Of a stretch of 37,346 bases of DNA, positions 10,331 to 20,115 are shown in pieces. Numbering within the stretch: position 1 is the first letter of the stretch; each line of letters opens with the position of its first letter. The notes under the pieces were generated by a model. That model was not told the origin of the DNA and did no database searches. It saw only the letters and a program-made list of their open reading frames with translations. Both the position numbers and the translations under genes were made by a program. Source of the stretch: Gallionella sp. (GTDB lineage: Bacteria > Pseudomonadota > Gammaproteobacteria > Burkholderiales > Gallionellaceae); NCBI GenBank assembly GCA_025350405.1, contig JANXXX010000162.1, positions 1 to 37,346 on the forward strand, written 5' to 3'.

Positions 10331-11410
10331 ATGAAGATCGCAGTATTGCCCGGTGACGGCATCGGGCCGGAGATCGTCGCACAGGCGGCGAAAGTGTTGG
10401 AGGCATTGCGCAGCGACGGCCTGAAGATCGAGATGGAATATGCGCATATCGGCGGCGCTGGCTATGACGCGGCGGGTGATCCATTTCCTGCTGCGACTGA
10501 AAAGTTGGCGCTGGCCGCAGATGCCGTTCTGCTGGGCGCGGTGGGCGGCTATCAATACGATACGCTGCCCCGGCCTAAACGCCCGGAGCAAGGCTTGTTG
10601 CGTGTACGCAAAGGCTTGGGTTTGTTTGCCAACCTGCGTCCCGCGCTGGTGTATCCCGAGCTGGTCAATGCTTCCAGCCTGAAGCCGGAGTTGGTGTCAG
10701 GTCTGGATATCATGATCTTGCGCGAACTGACCGGCGACATTTATTTCGGCCAGCCGCGCGGCATACGCACTTTGGATAATGGCGAGCGTCAAGGCTTTGA
10801 CACGATGTTGTACAGCGAATCGGAGATACGCCGCGTGGCGCATGTCGGTTTCAAGATCGCGATGAAAAGAGCTGGTTTGAATGGTAGGGGAAAGATGTGT
10901 TCGGTGGACAAGGCCAATGTGCTGGATACCAGCATGTTCTGGCGTGAGATCGTCACCGACGTCGCAAAAGACTATCCGCAAATCGAGTTGTCGCACATGT
11001 ATGTGGACAATGCCGCGATGCAACTGGTGCGCGCGCCCAAACAGTTCGATGTGATCCTGACCGGCAATATCTTCGGCGATATCCTGTCTGACGAAGCCTC
11101 GATGCTCACCGGTTCGATCGGCATGCTGCCGTCCGCTTCGCTGGATGCGAACAACAAGGGCTTGTACGAGCCTTGCCACGGCTCTGCGCCCGACATCGCG
11201 GGCAAGGACATCGCCAATCCGCTGGCGACGATCTTGTCGGTAGCGATGATGTTGCGCTATACCTTTGCACAAGAAGACATCGCACAGCGCATCGAAGCGG
11301 CAGTGCGCACAGTGCTGCAGCAAGGTCTGCGCACCGGTGACATCTATGAGGCTGGCATGCAGAAGGTCGGCTGCGCGGCGATGGGCGATGCGGTCGTCGC
11401 AGCTCTTTAA
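10331..11410 (+). CDS. leuB: 3-isopropylmalate dehydrogenase
   Basis: [81 protein letters not shown]. Confidence 0.97.
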   Translation: MKIAVLPGDGIGPEIVAQAAKVLEALRSDGLKIEMEYAHIGGAGYDAAGDPFPAATEKLALAADAVLLGAVGGYQYDTLPRPKRPEQGLLRVRKGLGLFANLRPALVYPELVNASSLKPELVSGLDIMILRELTGDIYFGQPRGIRTLDNGERQGFDTMLYSESEIRRVAHVGFKIAMKRAGLNGRGKMCSVDKANVLDTSMFWREIVTDVAKDYPQIELSHMYVDNAAMQLVRAPKQFDVILTGNIFGDILSDEASMLTGSIGMLPSASLDANNKGLYEPCHGSAPDIAGKDIANPLATILSVAMMLRYTFAQEDIAQRIEAAVRTVLQQGLRTGDIYEAGMQKVGCAAMGDAVVAAL

Positions 11411-11425
11411 TCACAAGGAACAATC

Positions 11426-12529
11426 ATGAAAGTAGGTTTGATCGGCTGGCGCGGCATGGTGGGCTCGGTGCTGATGCAGCGCATGCGCGCGGAAAAGGAT
11501 TTCGAGCTGATCGATGCGGTGTTTTTCACCACCTCCAATGTCGGCGGCGCGGCGCCTGCTGAAGGACGCGATGTGGCGCTGAAGGATGCGCACGACCTGA
11601 ATGAATTGAAAGCAATGGACGCGATCATCTCCTGCCAGGGCGGCGATTACACCACCGAGATATTCCCCAAGCTGCGTGCTGCTGGCTGGCAAGGCTACTG
11701 GATCGATGCGGCCTCCACACTGCGCATGGAAAAGGATGCGGTCATCATTCTCGATCCGGTGAATCTCGCCCTGATCAAGAAATCATTGGCGAACGGCGGC
11801 AAGAACTTCATCGGCGGCAACTGCACCAACAGCATCCTGCTGATGGGCTTGGGCGGCTTGTTCCATGCGGGTCTGGTGGAGTGGGTGTCCTCGATGACTT
11901 ATCAGGCGGCGTCCGGTGCCGGTGCGCAAAACATGCGCGAGCTGCTGAACCAGATGGGCGTGGCCTACGCCTCTGTGGCCGACCTGCTGGCCGATCCGAA
12001 TTCGGCCATCCTGGAAATCGATCGTCGCGTGGCCGAGAAGCTGCGCTCTGCCGATATGCCGACCGGGAATTTCGGCGCGCCGCTGGCGGGCAGCCTGATC
12101 CCGTGGATAGACAAACAGCTCGACAACGGGCAGTCCAAGGAGGAGTGGAAGGGCCAGGCCGAGGTCAACAAGATATTGGGCACGACCCAGCGCATTCCGG
12201 TGGATGGTTTGTGCGTTCGCATCGGTGCGATGCGTTGCCATAGTCTGGCGCTGACCATCAAGCTTAAGAAAGATGTGCCGTTAAGTGAGATCGAGACGCT
12301 GATCAAGGGCGGCAACCCGTGGGTCAAATTCGTGCCTAACCAGCGCGAGCTGTCAGTGCGCGAACTGACCCCGGTCGCGGTGACCGGCAAACTGGATGTG
12401 GCGGTCGGGCGTGTGCGCAAGATGGAGCTGGGACCGGAATATGTGAGCGCCTTCGTCTGCGGCGACCAGCTGCTGTGGGGCGCGGCGGAACCGTTGCGGC
12501 GCATGTTGCGCATCTTGCTTGATCGATAA
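11426..12529 (+). CDS. asd: Aspartate-semialdehyde dehydrogenase (E. coli/proteobacterial type)
   Basis: [25 protein letters not shown] catalytic Cys, [11 protein letters not shown]. Confidence 0.95.
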   Translation: MKVGLIGWRGMVGSVLMQRMRAEKDFELIDAVFFTTSNVGGAAPAEGRDVALKDAHDLNELKAMDAIISCQGGDYTTEIFPKLRAAGWQGYWIDAASTLRMEKDAVIILDPVNLALIKKSLANGGKNFIGGNCTNSILLMGLGGLFHAGLVEWVSSMTYQAASGAGAQNMRELLNQMGVAYASVADLLADPNSAILEIDRRVAEKLRSADMPTGNFGAPLAGSLIPWIDKQLDNGQSKEEWKGQAEVNKILGTTQRIPVDGLCVRIGAMRCHSLALTIKLKKDVPLSEIETLIKGGNPWVKFVPNQRELSVRELTPVAVTGKLDVAVGRVRKMELGPEYVSAFVCGDQLLWGAAEPLRRMLRILLDR

Positions 12530-12555
12530 GTTGTGTCACGTTTGGTAAAGAAAAA

Positions 12556-13578
12556 ATGAACAAGCAATATGACGTATGCATATTGGGTGCAACGGGCGCG
12601 GTGGGCGAAGCGATGCTGACGATACTGGAGCAGCGCAAGTTCCCGCTGCGCAATCTTTATCTGCTGGCCTCCAGCCGCTCGGCGGGTTCCACGGTGAGCT
12701 TTCAGGGAGATGACTATACTGTCATCGACGTGGATGATTTTGATTTTGCCAAGGCCCAGATCGGTTTGTTTTCAGCGGGCGGCAGCGTGTCGGAAAAATA
12801 CGCGCCTATCGCAGCCGCCGCCGGTTGCGTGGTGATCGACAACACCGCGCACTTCCGCTACGACCGCGATATTCCGCTGGTGGTGCCGGAAGTGAACCCT
12901 CACGCAATCGCGCAATACAAGAATCGCGGCATTATCGCCAATCCTAACTGTTCGACCATCCAGATGCTGGTGGCGCTCAAGCCTATCCATGACGCGGTGG
13001 GGATTGCGCGCATCAATGTGGCGACTTATCAGGCGGTATCCGGTACCGGCAAGGAGGCCATCGAGGAACTGGCCGCACAAACTCGCGCGCTGTTCAACTC
13101 CCAGGAGGTTGAAGTCGAGGTGTATCCGAAACGCATCGCCTTCAATGTGCTGCCGCAGATCGACGTGTTCATGGAAAACGGCTACACCAAGGAAGAAATG
13201 AAAATGGTTTGGGAAACCAAGAAGATATTGGAAGACGATTCCATCGTGGTCAATCCGACTGCGGTGCGCGTGCCGGTGTTCTATGGTCATTCCGAGGCGG
13301 TGCATATCGAGACCCGCAAGAAAATCACTGCCGTCGAGGCACGCGCATTGCTGGAAAAGGCGCCGGGCGTTATCGTAATGGATAAGCGCGAGCCGGGCGG
13401 ATACCCGACCCCGGTCGATGCGGCGGGTAACGACGCGACCTATGTCGGGCGCATCCGCGAGGATATCTCGCACCCGATGGGCCTGAATCTGTGGGTGGTG
13501 AGCGACAATGTACGTAAGGGCGCCGCGCTGAACAGCGTGCAAATCGCGGAAATATTAATTGCGAAATACTTCAGTTGA
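12556..13578 (+). CDS. Aspartate-semialdehyde dehydrogenase, second divergent paralogue with catalytic Cys retained
   Basis: ILGATGAVGEAML, IIANPNCSTIQM, YQAVSGTGKEAIEEL, RVPVFYGHSEAVHIET. Confidence 0.92.
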   Translation: MNKQYDVCILGATGAVGEAMLTILEQRKFPLRNLYLLASSRSAGSTVSFQGDDYTVIDVDDFDFAKAQIGLFSAGGSVSEKYAPIAAAAGCVVIDNTAHFRYDRDIPLVVPEVNPHAIAQYKNRGIIANPNCSTIQMLVALKPIHDAVGIARINVATYQAVSGTGKEAIEELAAQTRALFNSQEVEVEVYPKRIAFNVLPQIDVFMENGYTKEEMKMVWETKKILEDDSIVVNPTAVRVPVFYGHSEAVHIETRKKITAVEARALLEKAPGVIVMDKREPGGYPTPVDAAGNDATYVGRIREDISHPMGLNLWVVSDNVRKGAALNSVQIAEILIAKYFS

Positions 13579-13797
13579 GGCATGTTGGAGTTCAGATTTA
13601 AATTGTCGAATAGCAGTCATTTCCCGACGCTCATTGGAATCATGGGACATCTGAAATCGACTAGAATGCCCGGCAAGGTTGGGTCTGGAAATCATTAATA
13701 TAGGTCGAAACATTGTCGATCACTCTCAAGTCGGCATCAGCAGCCGATTGCGGCACGAGCAAGACAGGCTTTGAATCATTTTGAATGGATAACTCAT

Positions 13798-13893
13798 ATG
13801 AAGAACGTGCGCATAGGTGTGCGGTTGGCTGCCAGTTTTGCCGTGGTAGCGGAGCTGTCCCATAATGCAATGGATATTATTAGCTTGTGCTGA
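13798..13893 (+). pseudogene. Truncated 5' fragment resembling a chemoreceptor (MCP) gene start
   Basis: MKNVRIGVRLAASFAVVAELSHNAMDIISLC*; first ~17 aa resemble MCP N-termini such as MFKNMKIGARLGLGFGLV of the MCP ending at 1128. Confidence 0.5.
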
Positions 13894-13946
13894 TAACTCT
13901 ATGATGTTATTTTATATTCTCAAATAAAAAAGGTGAAGGTGATCGC

Positions 13947-16667
13947 GTGCGAAAATCACTGCTGAAACGACCAGACATTCGAATAGGCTCGCAAAAGGCT
14001 ATGCATAGCTTTTCAGCTAAGGCAGCAAAAAACGCTGACATAAGCCGCTGGTTAGCGACAGCCAAGTCGCTGGCAGTACTGAAACTGCTGGGTATTGTTG
14101 CCGCTGTGATGCTGTCGACTGTTGTTTCTGCCGTAGGCATGGGCGGAATAAATGTGGATTCTGCTTTAGGGCGGCCGCTTAAGGCCGACATAGAATTAGT
14201 GGCCATCGGTAGGGCTGAGAAGGACACCCTGGTCGCTCGTCTTGCTTCGCCCGAAGCGTATAAGAGTGCCGGGCTGGACTATCCTTATGGCAACAAATTC
14301 AAATTTCAGATCGAGAGTCGCGCCAACGGTGAATCGTATATCAAGGTGAGCAGCGTGCAACCGGTCAACGATCCTTTTGTAAGTCTGCTGGTCGAGTTGA
14401 CCTGGTCTTCCGGCAAACTGTCCCGCGAATATACTTTCCTGCTGGATCCTCCCGGTTATGTGCCGGAAAGACCTGCCCAAGCTGAAGTGCAGGCCGTTGC
14501 ACCTGCATTAGCCGCGTCGGCCGTGCCGGCCACGCCTGAGGAAGCTGCCGCTACGCCATTGGAACAAACCGCTCCGGTTGTTGCAGTCACGCCCGAGGGG
14601 CAAGCTGCACCGGCAGAAGTTGTAGCCAAGCCTGAGGAACAAGCTGTACCGGCAGAAACCACAGCCAAGCCCGAAGAGCAAGCCGCACCGGCAGAAGCTG
14701 CAGCCAAGCCTGCGGAGCAGGCTGCACTGGAAGCCGCAGCAGTACAAGCGAATAATGAGTGGCTTTCGGTTCAACGCGGCGACACGTTGTACAAAATCGC
14801 CGAACAAAACAAACTGGCTGATATTAGTCTGGAACGTATTTTGGTTGCGATGTACCGCATCAATGCCGACCAGTTCGACGGCCGAAACATGAACCGTATC
14901 AGGGCTGGTAAAATTTTGCGTTTGCCCAGCCAGCAGGAATTGATGAGCGTGTCACAGCCGGATGCGGTAAAGGAGATTCATGCCCAAGCTGCAGATTGGA
15001 ATGCTTATCGGCAAAAGCTGGCCAGCGCAGCCACAGTCAGCGGTCAGCCGCAAGCCGTGCAGCAAGTTGCCACCGGCAAAATCAGCAGTTCGATAGCCGA
15101 TATGGCGCCGGTGGCCAAGGAGTCCGCCAAAGAGGTGGTGAAGCTGTCCAAAGGCGAAGCGCCCGGAGACCAGGTCGGGACTGGTGCTGGCGGCAAGCCC
15201 ATGTCTGTCCAGGAAAAGAAGAATGCTGAGCAGGAAGAGGCGATTGCCAAGGACAAGGCACGGAAGGAAGAGCAGGAGCGTGCCGCAATGCTCGAAAAGA
15301 ACCTCAAGGATATGCAACGCCTGGCCCAATTGAAGGCCGAGGCTGCTGCTGCAACGACTGCAACTGCCGCACTACAGCCAGTGGTTAAAGCGGCAGTCAG
15401 CGAAGTGGTGGCAGCGAGTGCTGTCAAACCGGCACCGGTTGCCCAGCCAAAACAGGTCAAGCCGGAACCATCTCTGTTGGATCAGATTCTGGATGAACCG
15501 CTTTATCTGGCTGGCGGCGCGGCAGCCCTGCTTGTTTTGGGCGGTCTGGGTTTCATGTTGTACCGGCGAAAAAAAAACTATTCAATTGAGGACAGCGGGC
15601 AACCATCAGAGGATGTCGGAGAAATAACGGGACGCATGGCTGCGCCAGTTTTTCCTTCTCCTGCAACGGGCGATTTCACCGCTACGGCTACTGCCCAAGC
15701 CGCAGCAGCTCCCCAATCGGAGAGCGTAGATCCTATCAGTGAGGCGGATCTGTTCCTGAACTTTGGCCGTGATGTCCAGGCTGAAGAGATACTCAAGGAA
15801 GCCCTGAAAAACACCCCGGACAATCACCAGATTCATCTCAAGCTGCTGGGCATTTATGCCAGCCGCAAAGATACCAACTCCTTCACGGCAATTGCGCAGC
15901 AGTTGAAGGATTCCGGTGATGAGAGTGCGTGGCAGCAAGCTTTTGCGATGGGACGCAAGCTGGAACCCAATAACCCGATGTACGGCGGTTTCCGGTCGAT
16001 GGAAGATACAGGCAGTGCGACCACGCAAATGGCGGCTTTCAATGCAATGCCACAACCGGTTGAGGCGCCTGTGGCGCAAGCATCGGCGCTCGATTTTGAT
16101 TTTGATGTGAGTCCCACGCCGGCGAAAGCGTCTCCAGCACCCGAGCAGAACTTTTTGGGTTCTGAAAAGACCGTGGCAATGTCGGCAGTGGAACAAGAGC
16201 CAGCCATGGATTTCGACATTACCTCGCAAAATCCTTCTAAGCCTGCGGTGGAAGAATCAGCCGCATCTCCGGTTGACGATTTGGTTTTTGATGTGACGGG
16301 TGGCCATTCATCTATGCCTGCAGCGGAGCCGGAAACGAGCCAGCCAACTGACGATGGCGGCATGGCGTTTATGCTGGATTTCCCGGTTGAAAACACAGCC
16401 GGGAAATCTGCGCCAGCGGCTCAATCTGCCGCAGTTGGCTTGGCGGGCATCAGTTTGAACTTTGATGGAGCTGTAGAACCAGTCGGATCGACGGCAGAAA
16501 ACAAAGACGATCATTGGCAAGAAGTCGCAACGAAACTCGACTTGGCCAAGGCTTATCACGAAATGGGTGACGCCAGCGGAGCACGTGAAATCCTTGAGGA
16601 AGTTATGCGCGAAGGCGATGCCGAGCAACGCGAAACCGCGCAAAACCTTTTCGCACTACTCGGCTAA
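13947..16667 (+). CDS. fimV: FimV-family peptidoglycan-binding (LysM) protein; GTG start as given, N-terminus uncertain
   Basis: GGINVDSALGRPLKADIEL, LysM-like WLSVQRGDTLYKIAEQNK..., central TM, C-terminal KLDLAKAYHEMGDASGAREILEEVMREGDAEQR FimV domain. Confidence 0.93.
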   Translation: MRKSLLKRPDIRIGSQKAMHSFSAKAAKNADISRWLATAKSLAVLKLLGIVAAVMLSTVVSAVGMGGINVDSALGRPLKADIELVAIGRAEKDTLVARLASPEAYKSAGLDYPYGNKFKFQIESRANGESYIKVSSVQPVNDPFVSLLVELTWSSGKLSREYTFLLDPPGYVPERPAQAEVQAVAPALAASAVPATPEEAAATPLEQTAPVVAVTPEGQAAPAEVVAKPEEQAVPAETTAKPEEQAAPAEAAAKPAEQAALEAAAVQANNEWLSVQRGDTLYKIAEQNKLADISLERILVAMYRINADQFDGRNMNRIRAGKILRLPSQQELMSVSQPDAVKEIHAQAADWNAYRQKLASAATVSGQPQAVQQVATGKISSSIADMAPVAKESAKEVVKLSKGEAPGDQVGTGAGGKPMSVQEKKNAEQEEAIAKDKARKEEQERAAMLEKNLKDMQRLAQLKAEAAAATTATAALQPVVKAAVSEVVAASAVKPAPVAQPKQVKPEPSLLDQILDEPLYLAGGAAALLVLGGLGFMLYRRKKNYSIEDSGQPSEDVGEITGRMAAPVFPSPATGDFTATATAQAAAAPQSESVDPISEADLFLNFGRDVQAEEILKEALKNTPDNHQIHLKLLGIYASRKDTNSFTAIAQQLKDSGDESAWQQAFAMGRKLEPNNPMYGGFRSMEDTGSATTQMAAFNAMPQPVEAPVAQASALDFDFDVSPTPAKASPAPEQNFLGSEKTVAMSAVEQEPAMDFDITSQNPSKPAVEESAASPVDDLVFDVTGGHSSMPAAEPETSQPTDDGGMAFMLDFPVENTAGKSAPAAQSAAVGLAGISLNFDGAVEPVGSTAENKDDHWQEVATKLDLAKAYHEMGDASGAREILEEVMREGDAEQRETAQNLFALLG
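13975..14077. repeat. REP-like hairpin repeat (one partial, one full 49-nt unit at 14006-14054, plus a trailing half-unit) inside fimV 5' coding region
   Basis: TAGCTTTTCAGCTAAGGCAGCAAAAAACGCTGACATAAGCCGCTGGTTA aligns without gaps to the unit at 16716-16764. Confidence 0.75.
14592..14747 (+). repeat. 39-bp (13-aa) in-frame tandem repeat in fimV, 3 full plus one degenerate copy
   Basis: PEGQAAPAEVVAK | PEEQAVPAETTAK | PEEQAAPAEAAAK | PAEQAALEAAAV. Confidence 0.9.
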
Positions 16668-16681
16668 GCATACATTTTGTA

Positions 16682-16845
16682 TAGCCATTCCACTCGGCTA
16701 CCCAAAGGCTACTCATAGCCAATCGGCTAAGTCACCCGAAGACAGTGACATAAGCTGCCGGCTAGCGTTGCATAGCCATCTGACTGATTGAACTCCTAGC
16801 CATTCCACTAGGCTACCAAAAGACGGCAGCCAAGTGGCTGGTTAT
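16682..16845 (+). repeat. Array of REP-like hairpin units (full: 16716-16764, 16797-16845; partial: 16682-16715, 16773-16796)
   Basis: Four TAGCC-initiated units; full units are 49 nt with internal stem-loops. Confidence 0.8.
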
Positions 16846-16881
16846 AGTTGGCAAACTACGCCAATATAAGTCATTGCTTAG

Positions 16882-16914
16882 CGGCGGCTCAATGTTGGGC
16901 TGCCGTTTTATTTT
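16882..16914 (+). terminator. Intrinsic terminator downstream of fimV
   Basis: CGGCGGCTC-AATGTT-GGGCTGCCG (9-bp stem with 2 wobbles) followed by TTTTATTTT. Confidence 0.8.
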
Positions 16915-16924
16915 GGAGTGAGAT

Positions 16925-17539
16925 TTGAAATTCCATCCTGCCGCGCAAATTCTGGCCTGGTGCTTAATGGTTGCGGCTATGCAAGCGTTGGCGTTCTGGA
17001 CTTTGCTGGCTGTGGCCGGCTCCATTTTGTTACTGGCGCTGTTGGTTTCGGCTCACAAGCTGATGCAGTTATTGCGCCGCACCCGCTGGATCTTGCTGTC
17101 GTTATTGTTGATCTACGCATACAGCACACCCGGACACACGTTGCTGGAGACGCTCGGGGTGTTCAGTCCCAGCCGTGAAGGACTGAACGATGGCTTGCTG
17201 CAACTCTCCCGATTACTGGCATCAATAGCCGGGCTGGCGATACTGCTGGATCGCTTGCATCGCCAGCAGTTGATCGCCGGTCTGTATACTTTGCTCATTC
17301 CCCTGCAGTTGATCGGCGTGTCGCGTGAGAGGATCGCGGTGCGCCTGGCATTGACGCTGCATTATGCCGAGGTCGCGATGTTGCGCGAGACGCATACCTG
17401 GCAGGAAAGCTTGCGCAGTTTGTTTGCGCCGCATGGCGAGACCGGCAAACAAATGGAACTGACGATGTATCGCTTGGGCATACACGATGGCCTGTTGGTG
17501 GGCATTGCGCTGCTGCTGTTATGCGGGGCTATGCGATGA
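16925..17539 (+). CDS. CbiQ/EcfT-like membrane protein (putative ECF transporter T-component family), TTG start
   Basis: Multiple hydrophobic segments and overall CbiQ-like pattern (LIPLQLIGVSRERIAVRLALTLHYAE). Confidence 0.6.
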   Translation: MKFHPAAQILAWCLMVAAMQALAFWTLLAVAGSILLLALLVSAHKLMQLLRRTRWILLSLLLIYAYSTPGHTLLETLGVFSPSREGLNDGLLQLSRLLASIAGLAILLDRLHRQQLIAGLYTLLIPLQLIGVSRERIAVRLALTLHYAEVAMLRETHTWQESLRSLFAPHGETGKQMELTMYRLGIHDGLLVGIALLLLCGAMR

Positions 17540-18297
17540 GAATCGCGCTGGGCGTAGAGTATGACGGCTCCCCGTTTTTTGGCTGGCAGAGCCAGGCGGA
17601 AGGGGCGACGGTGCAGGACACACTGCAAGCTGCGCTGAGCCAAATAGCGGGCGAGCGGATTTCCGTCATCGCAGCGGGGCGCACCGACACTGGCGTGCAT
17701 GCGCTGGAGCAGGTGGTGCATTTCGATACCAATGTCGAGAGGCCGATCACCGCTTGGGTGCGCGGCGTCAATGCGCTGCTGCCGGACAGCATCGCGGTGC
17801 TGTGGGCGCATCCTGTGCCGGATGAATTCCATGCGCGCTTTTCGGCACACGGACGCAGTTACCGCTATCTGCTGCTCAACCGCGCCACGCGCAGTGCGCT
17901 ACAGGCGGCCAAGGTCGGCTGGTTCCACACGCCGCTGGATATCGCCGCGATGCAGGTTGCCGCACGGCACTTGTTGGGTGAGCATGATTTCAGCGCGTTC
18001 CGCGCGGCGCAGTGCCAGGCCAAATCGCCGGTCAAGCATCTGCAGCAACTGGACATCAGCAGGCAGGGCGAGATGATTGTCTTTGAGGTCAGCGCCGATG
18101 CGTTCCTGCATCACATGGTGCGCAACATCGTCGGCTGTCTGGTGTACGTCGGCAAGGGCAAGTATCCGCCGGATTGGCTGGCGGAGGTGTTGGCAGGCCG
18201 CGAGCGCAGCTTCGCGGCGCCGACCTTCGCGCCGGATGGTTTATACCTGCGCCGCGTCAAATACGAAGCGAAGTGGGGATTGCCGCAGTTGATATAG
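17536..18297 (+). CDS. truA: tRNA pseudouridine(38-40) synthase
   Basis: GVEYDGSPFFGWQ, AAGRTDTGVHALEQVVHF, RFSAHGRSYRYLLLNR, HHMVRNIVGCLVYVGKGK; ATG overlaps upstream stop. Confidence 0.97.
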   Translation: MRIALGVEYDGSPFFGWQSQAEGATVQDTLQAALSQIAGERISVIAAGRTDTGVHALEQVVHFDTNVERPITAWVRGVNALLPDSIAVLWAHPVPDEFHARFSAHGRSYRYLLLNRATRSALQAAKVGWFHTPLDIAAMQVAARHLLGEHDFSAFRAAQCQAKSPVKHLQQLDISRQGEMIVFEVSADAFLHHMVRNIVGCLVYVGKGKYPPDWLAEVLAGRERSFAAPTFAPDGLYLRRVKYEAKWGLPQLI

Positions 18298-18328
18298 CCA
18301 AGCTGATATCGTCTAGACAGTTCTTGTA

Positions 18329-19165
18329 TTACTTTACGCTCTGGAAACTGCTGGTTTCTTTGCCAGCCATCGTATCGTCAAAGCGGGCAAGCAATACTTC
18401 CGCCGCCTTGCCGCCAATTTCTACAGCGGATGGGTGGAGTTTTTCGAAATTCGTATCGGTCATGCTTGAGGTATCGATGAGGATGATAGCCTTGGTATCT
18501 TCAGGATCCGCCTCTTTTATTGTGGAATCCTTCCAGATAACCTCACCTTTTTTGTTGTACGCCATCGCTGTTATCGAGGCCGTAGCGCTATAGCTTTTCT
18601 TGCCCAGGCTTAAGCCCATGACGCTGAGTTTCCCCCCGCCGGAGGAGATCGCGAAATTCATCGTAATACCGATAACGCCGTCCACACCCAGATCCTTGGC
18701 CAATTGGGCAAACTTTTTTTCATCCGAAACGTACTTGTAGTTATTCGCTACGTTGATCGTTTCGCTCATGAACAGCACTTTCACTACTTTCTCATCACCA
18801 GCTAAATTTTTATATGTCTTGCTTGAGAGCACAGTATCCTCGGGCAGCAGGGTAAAATATTTCGATTTGCCTAGAGTGCGGATGATTCTTGAATCAAGCT
18901 TATTGATGATTGGCTGGGTGTTCATGCCCGGAATATTGTCGTTATTTGTAAACATTTGTCCCATGCCTTGCTCCCCCCGGAATGTTTTCATCGAGGCAAT
19001 GGACACGACTGCGAATTTTTTCTTGGCACCGAAGGACTTCTTGTCGATATCGGCAGAGCCGGTAATGGTCATGGGTGCGCATCCTGAAACCAACAAGCCG
19101 ATGATCAGGGTCAGGGCCAAGCTATGTACTTTAAAAGTCCGCATGTTATCTCCAAAAGTTTTCAT
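18329..19165 (-). CDS. Putative lipoprotein of unknown function (start possibly 19144)
   Basis: Lipobox LLVSGC; 278-aa ORF with coherent composition (FAVVSIASMKTFRGEQGMGQMF...LAKDLGVDGVIGITMNFA). Confidence 0.75.
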   Translation of the reverse strand: MKTFGDNMRTFKVHSLALTLIIGLLVSGCAPMTITGSADIDKKSFGAKKKFAVVSIASMKTFRGEQGMGQMFTNNDNIPGMNTQPIINKLDSRIIRTLGKSKYFTLLPEDTVLSSKTYKNLAGDEKVVKVLFMSETINVANNYKYVSDEKKFAQLAKDLGVDGVIGITMNFAISSGGGKLSVMGLSLGKKSYSATASITAMAYNKKGEVIWKDSTIKEADPEDTKAIILIDTSSMTDTNFEKLHPSAVEIGGKAAEVLLARFDDTMAGKETSSFQSVK

Positions 19166-19351
19166 GTCAGTTATCGGGAAGTTCGCAGGTCATCCAGCAA
19201 GCTAATGGTACATTAAATGTCCCGTCGTTGATCCAGCGTTTTAATTGTATGTTGCTCTCGCTCGAAAATCCAACCATATTCAACCAGGTGATCATTACGT
19301 AATATAGCCAAGCCACAATTATCCCGGCCCGGAACCGCAGGGCCACAGACA

Positions 19352-19394
19352 GCTACGCGCCGGATGGCTTATACTTGCGCCGCATCAAATACAA
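19352..19394 (+). pseudogene. truA 3'-end remnant (scar)
   Basis: tacgcgccggatggcttatacttgcgccgcatcaaatac vs truA ttcgcgccggatggtttatacctgcgccgcgtcaaatac (~18229-18267); YAPDGLYLRRIKY vs FAPDGLYLRRVKY. Confidence 0.85.
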
Positions 19395-19479
19395 CTGCCG
19401 GTGGCGGGTTATGCGTTTTGCAAGCGGCGACATGCCGCTGCACTCCCAACACCCAGAAGGATAAATCCAAAAGATAAAT

Positions 19480-20115
19480 ATGGTTACCCGAATAAAAATC
19501 TGCGGTATCACCCGCGTTGAGGATGCATTGTCCGCAGCATCCAGCGGCGCGGATGCTATCGGGCTGGTGTTCTATCAGCGCAGCCCGCGCCATGTCAGCA
19601 TTGTGCAAGCCCGGCAACTGGCGGATGCGTTGCCGCCGTTTGTGTCCGTGGTCGGATTGTTCGTCAATGCCGAAGCGGCATTCGTGCGTGAGGTGCTGGA
19701 GGGTGTGCCATTGGACATTTTGCAATTCCACGGCGACGAATCGCCGGAATATTGCGCGCAATTCAATAAACCTTATCTCAAAGCGATCCGCGTCAAAGCC
19801 AGGGTGGATTTGCTACAATGCGCGTCCGATTTTCGCTGCGCCAGGGGGTTATTGCTGGATGCGCATGTGGAAGGCATCCCGGGCGGCACCGGCACTGCAT
19901 TCGACTGGACATTGATACCCAAACATTTACCTCTGCCGGTGATATTGTCCGGCGGGCTGGATGTGAAAAATGTCGCGGCAGCGATCAAACAAGTGCGGCC
20001 CTACGCGGTGGATGTGTCCAGTGGCGTAGAGGCAAGCAAAGGAATCAAGGATGCGGCCAAGGTCGCCGCGTTCATCAAAGAGGTTAAAGACGTTGACATA
20101 CAATTATCCCGATAG
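19480..20115 (+). CDS. trpF: Phosphoribosylanthranilate isomerase
   Basis: [73 protein letters not shown]. Confidence 0.96.
   Translation: MVTRIKICGITRVEDALSAASSGADAIGLVFYQRSPRHVSIVQARQLADALPPFVSVVGLFVNAEAAFVREVLEGVPLDILQFHGDESPEYCAQFNKPYLKAIRVKARVDLLQCASDFRCARGLLLDAHVEGIPGGTGTAFDWTLIPKHLPLPVILSGGLDVKNVAAAIKQVRPYAVDVSSGVEASKGIKDAAKVAAFIKEVKDVDIQLSR

Noticed and set aside
12772-13542. 256-aa minus-strand ORF opposite the second asd
   Set aside because: Antisense shadow ORF; composition not protein-like.
13690-13800. Possible sigma-28 promoter (GCCGATT) before the MCP fragment
   Set aside because: Spacing and -35 element do not match the consensus convincingly.
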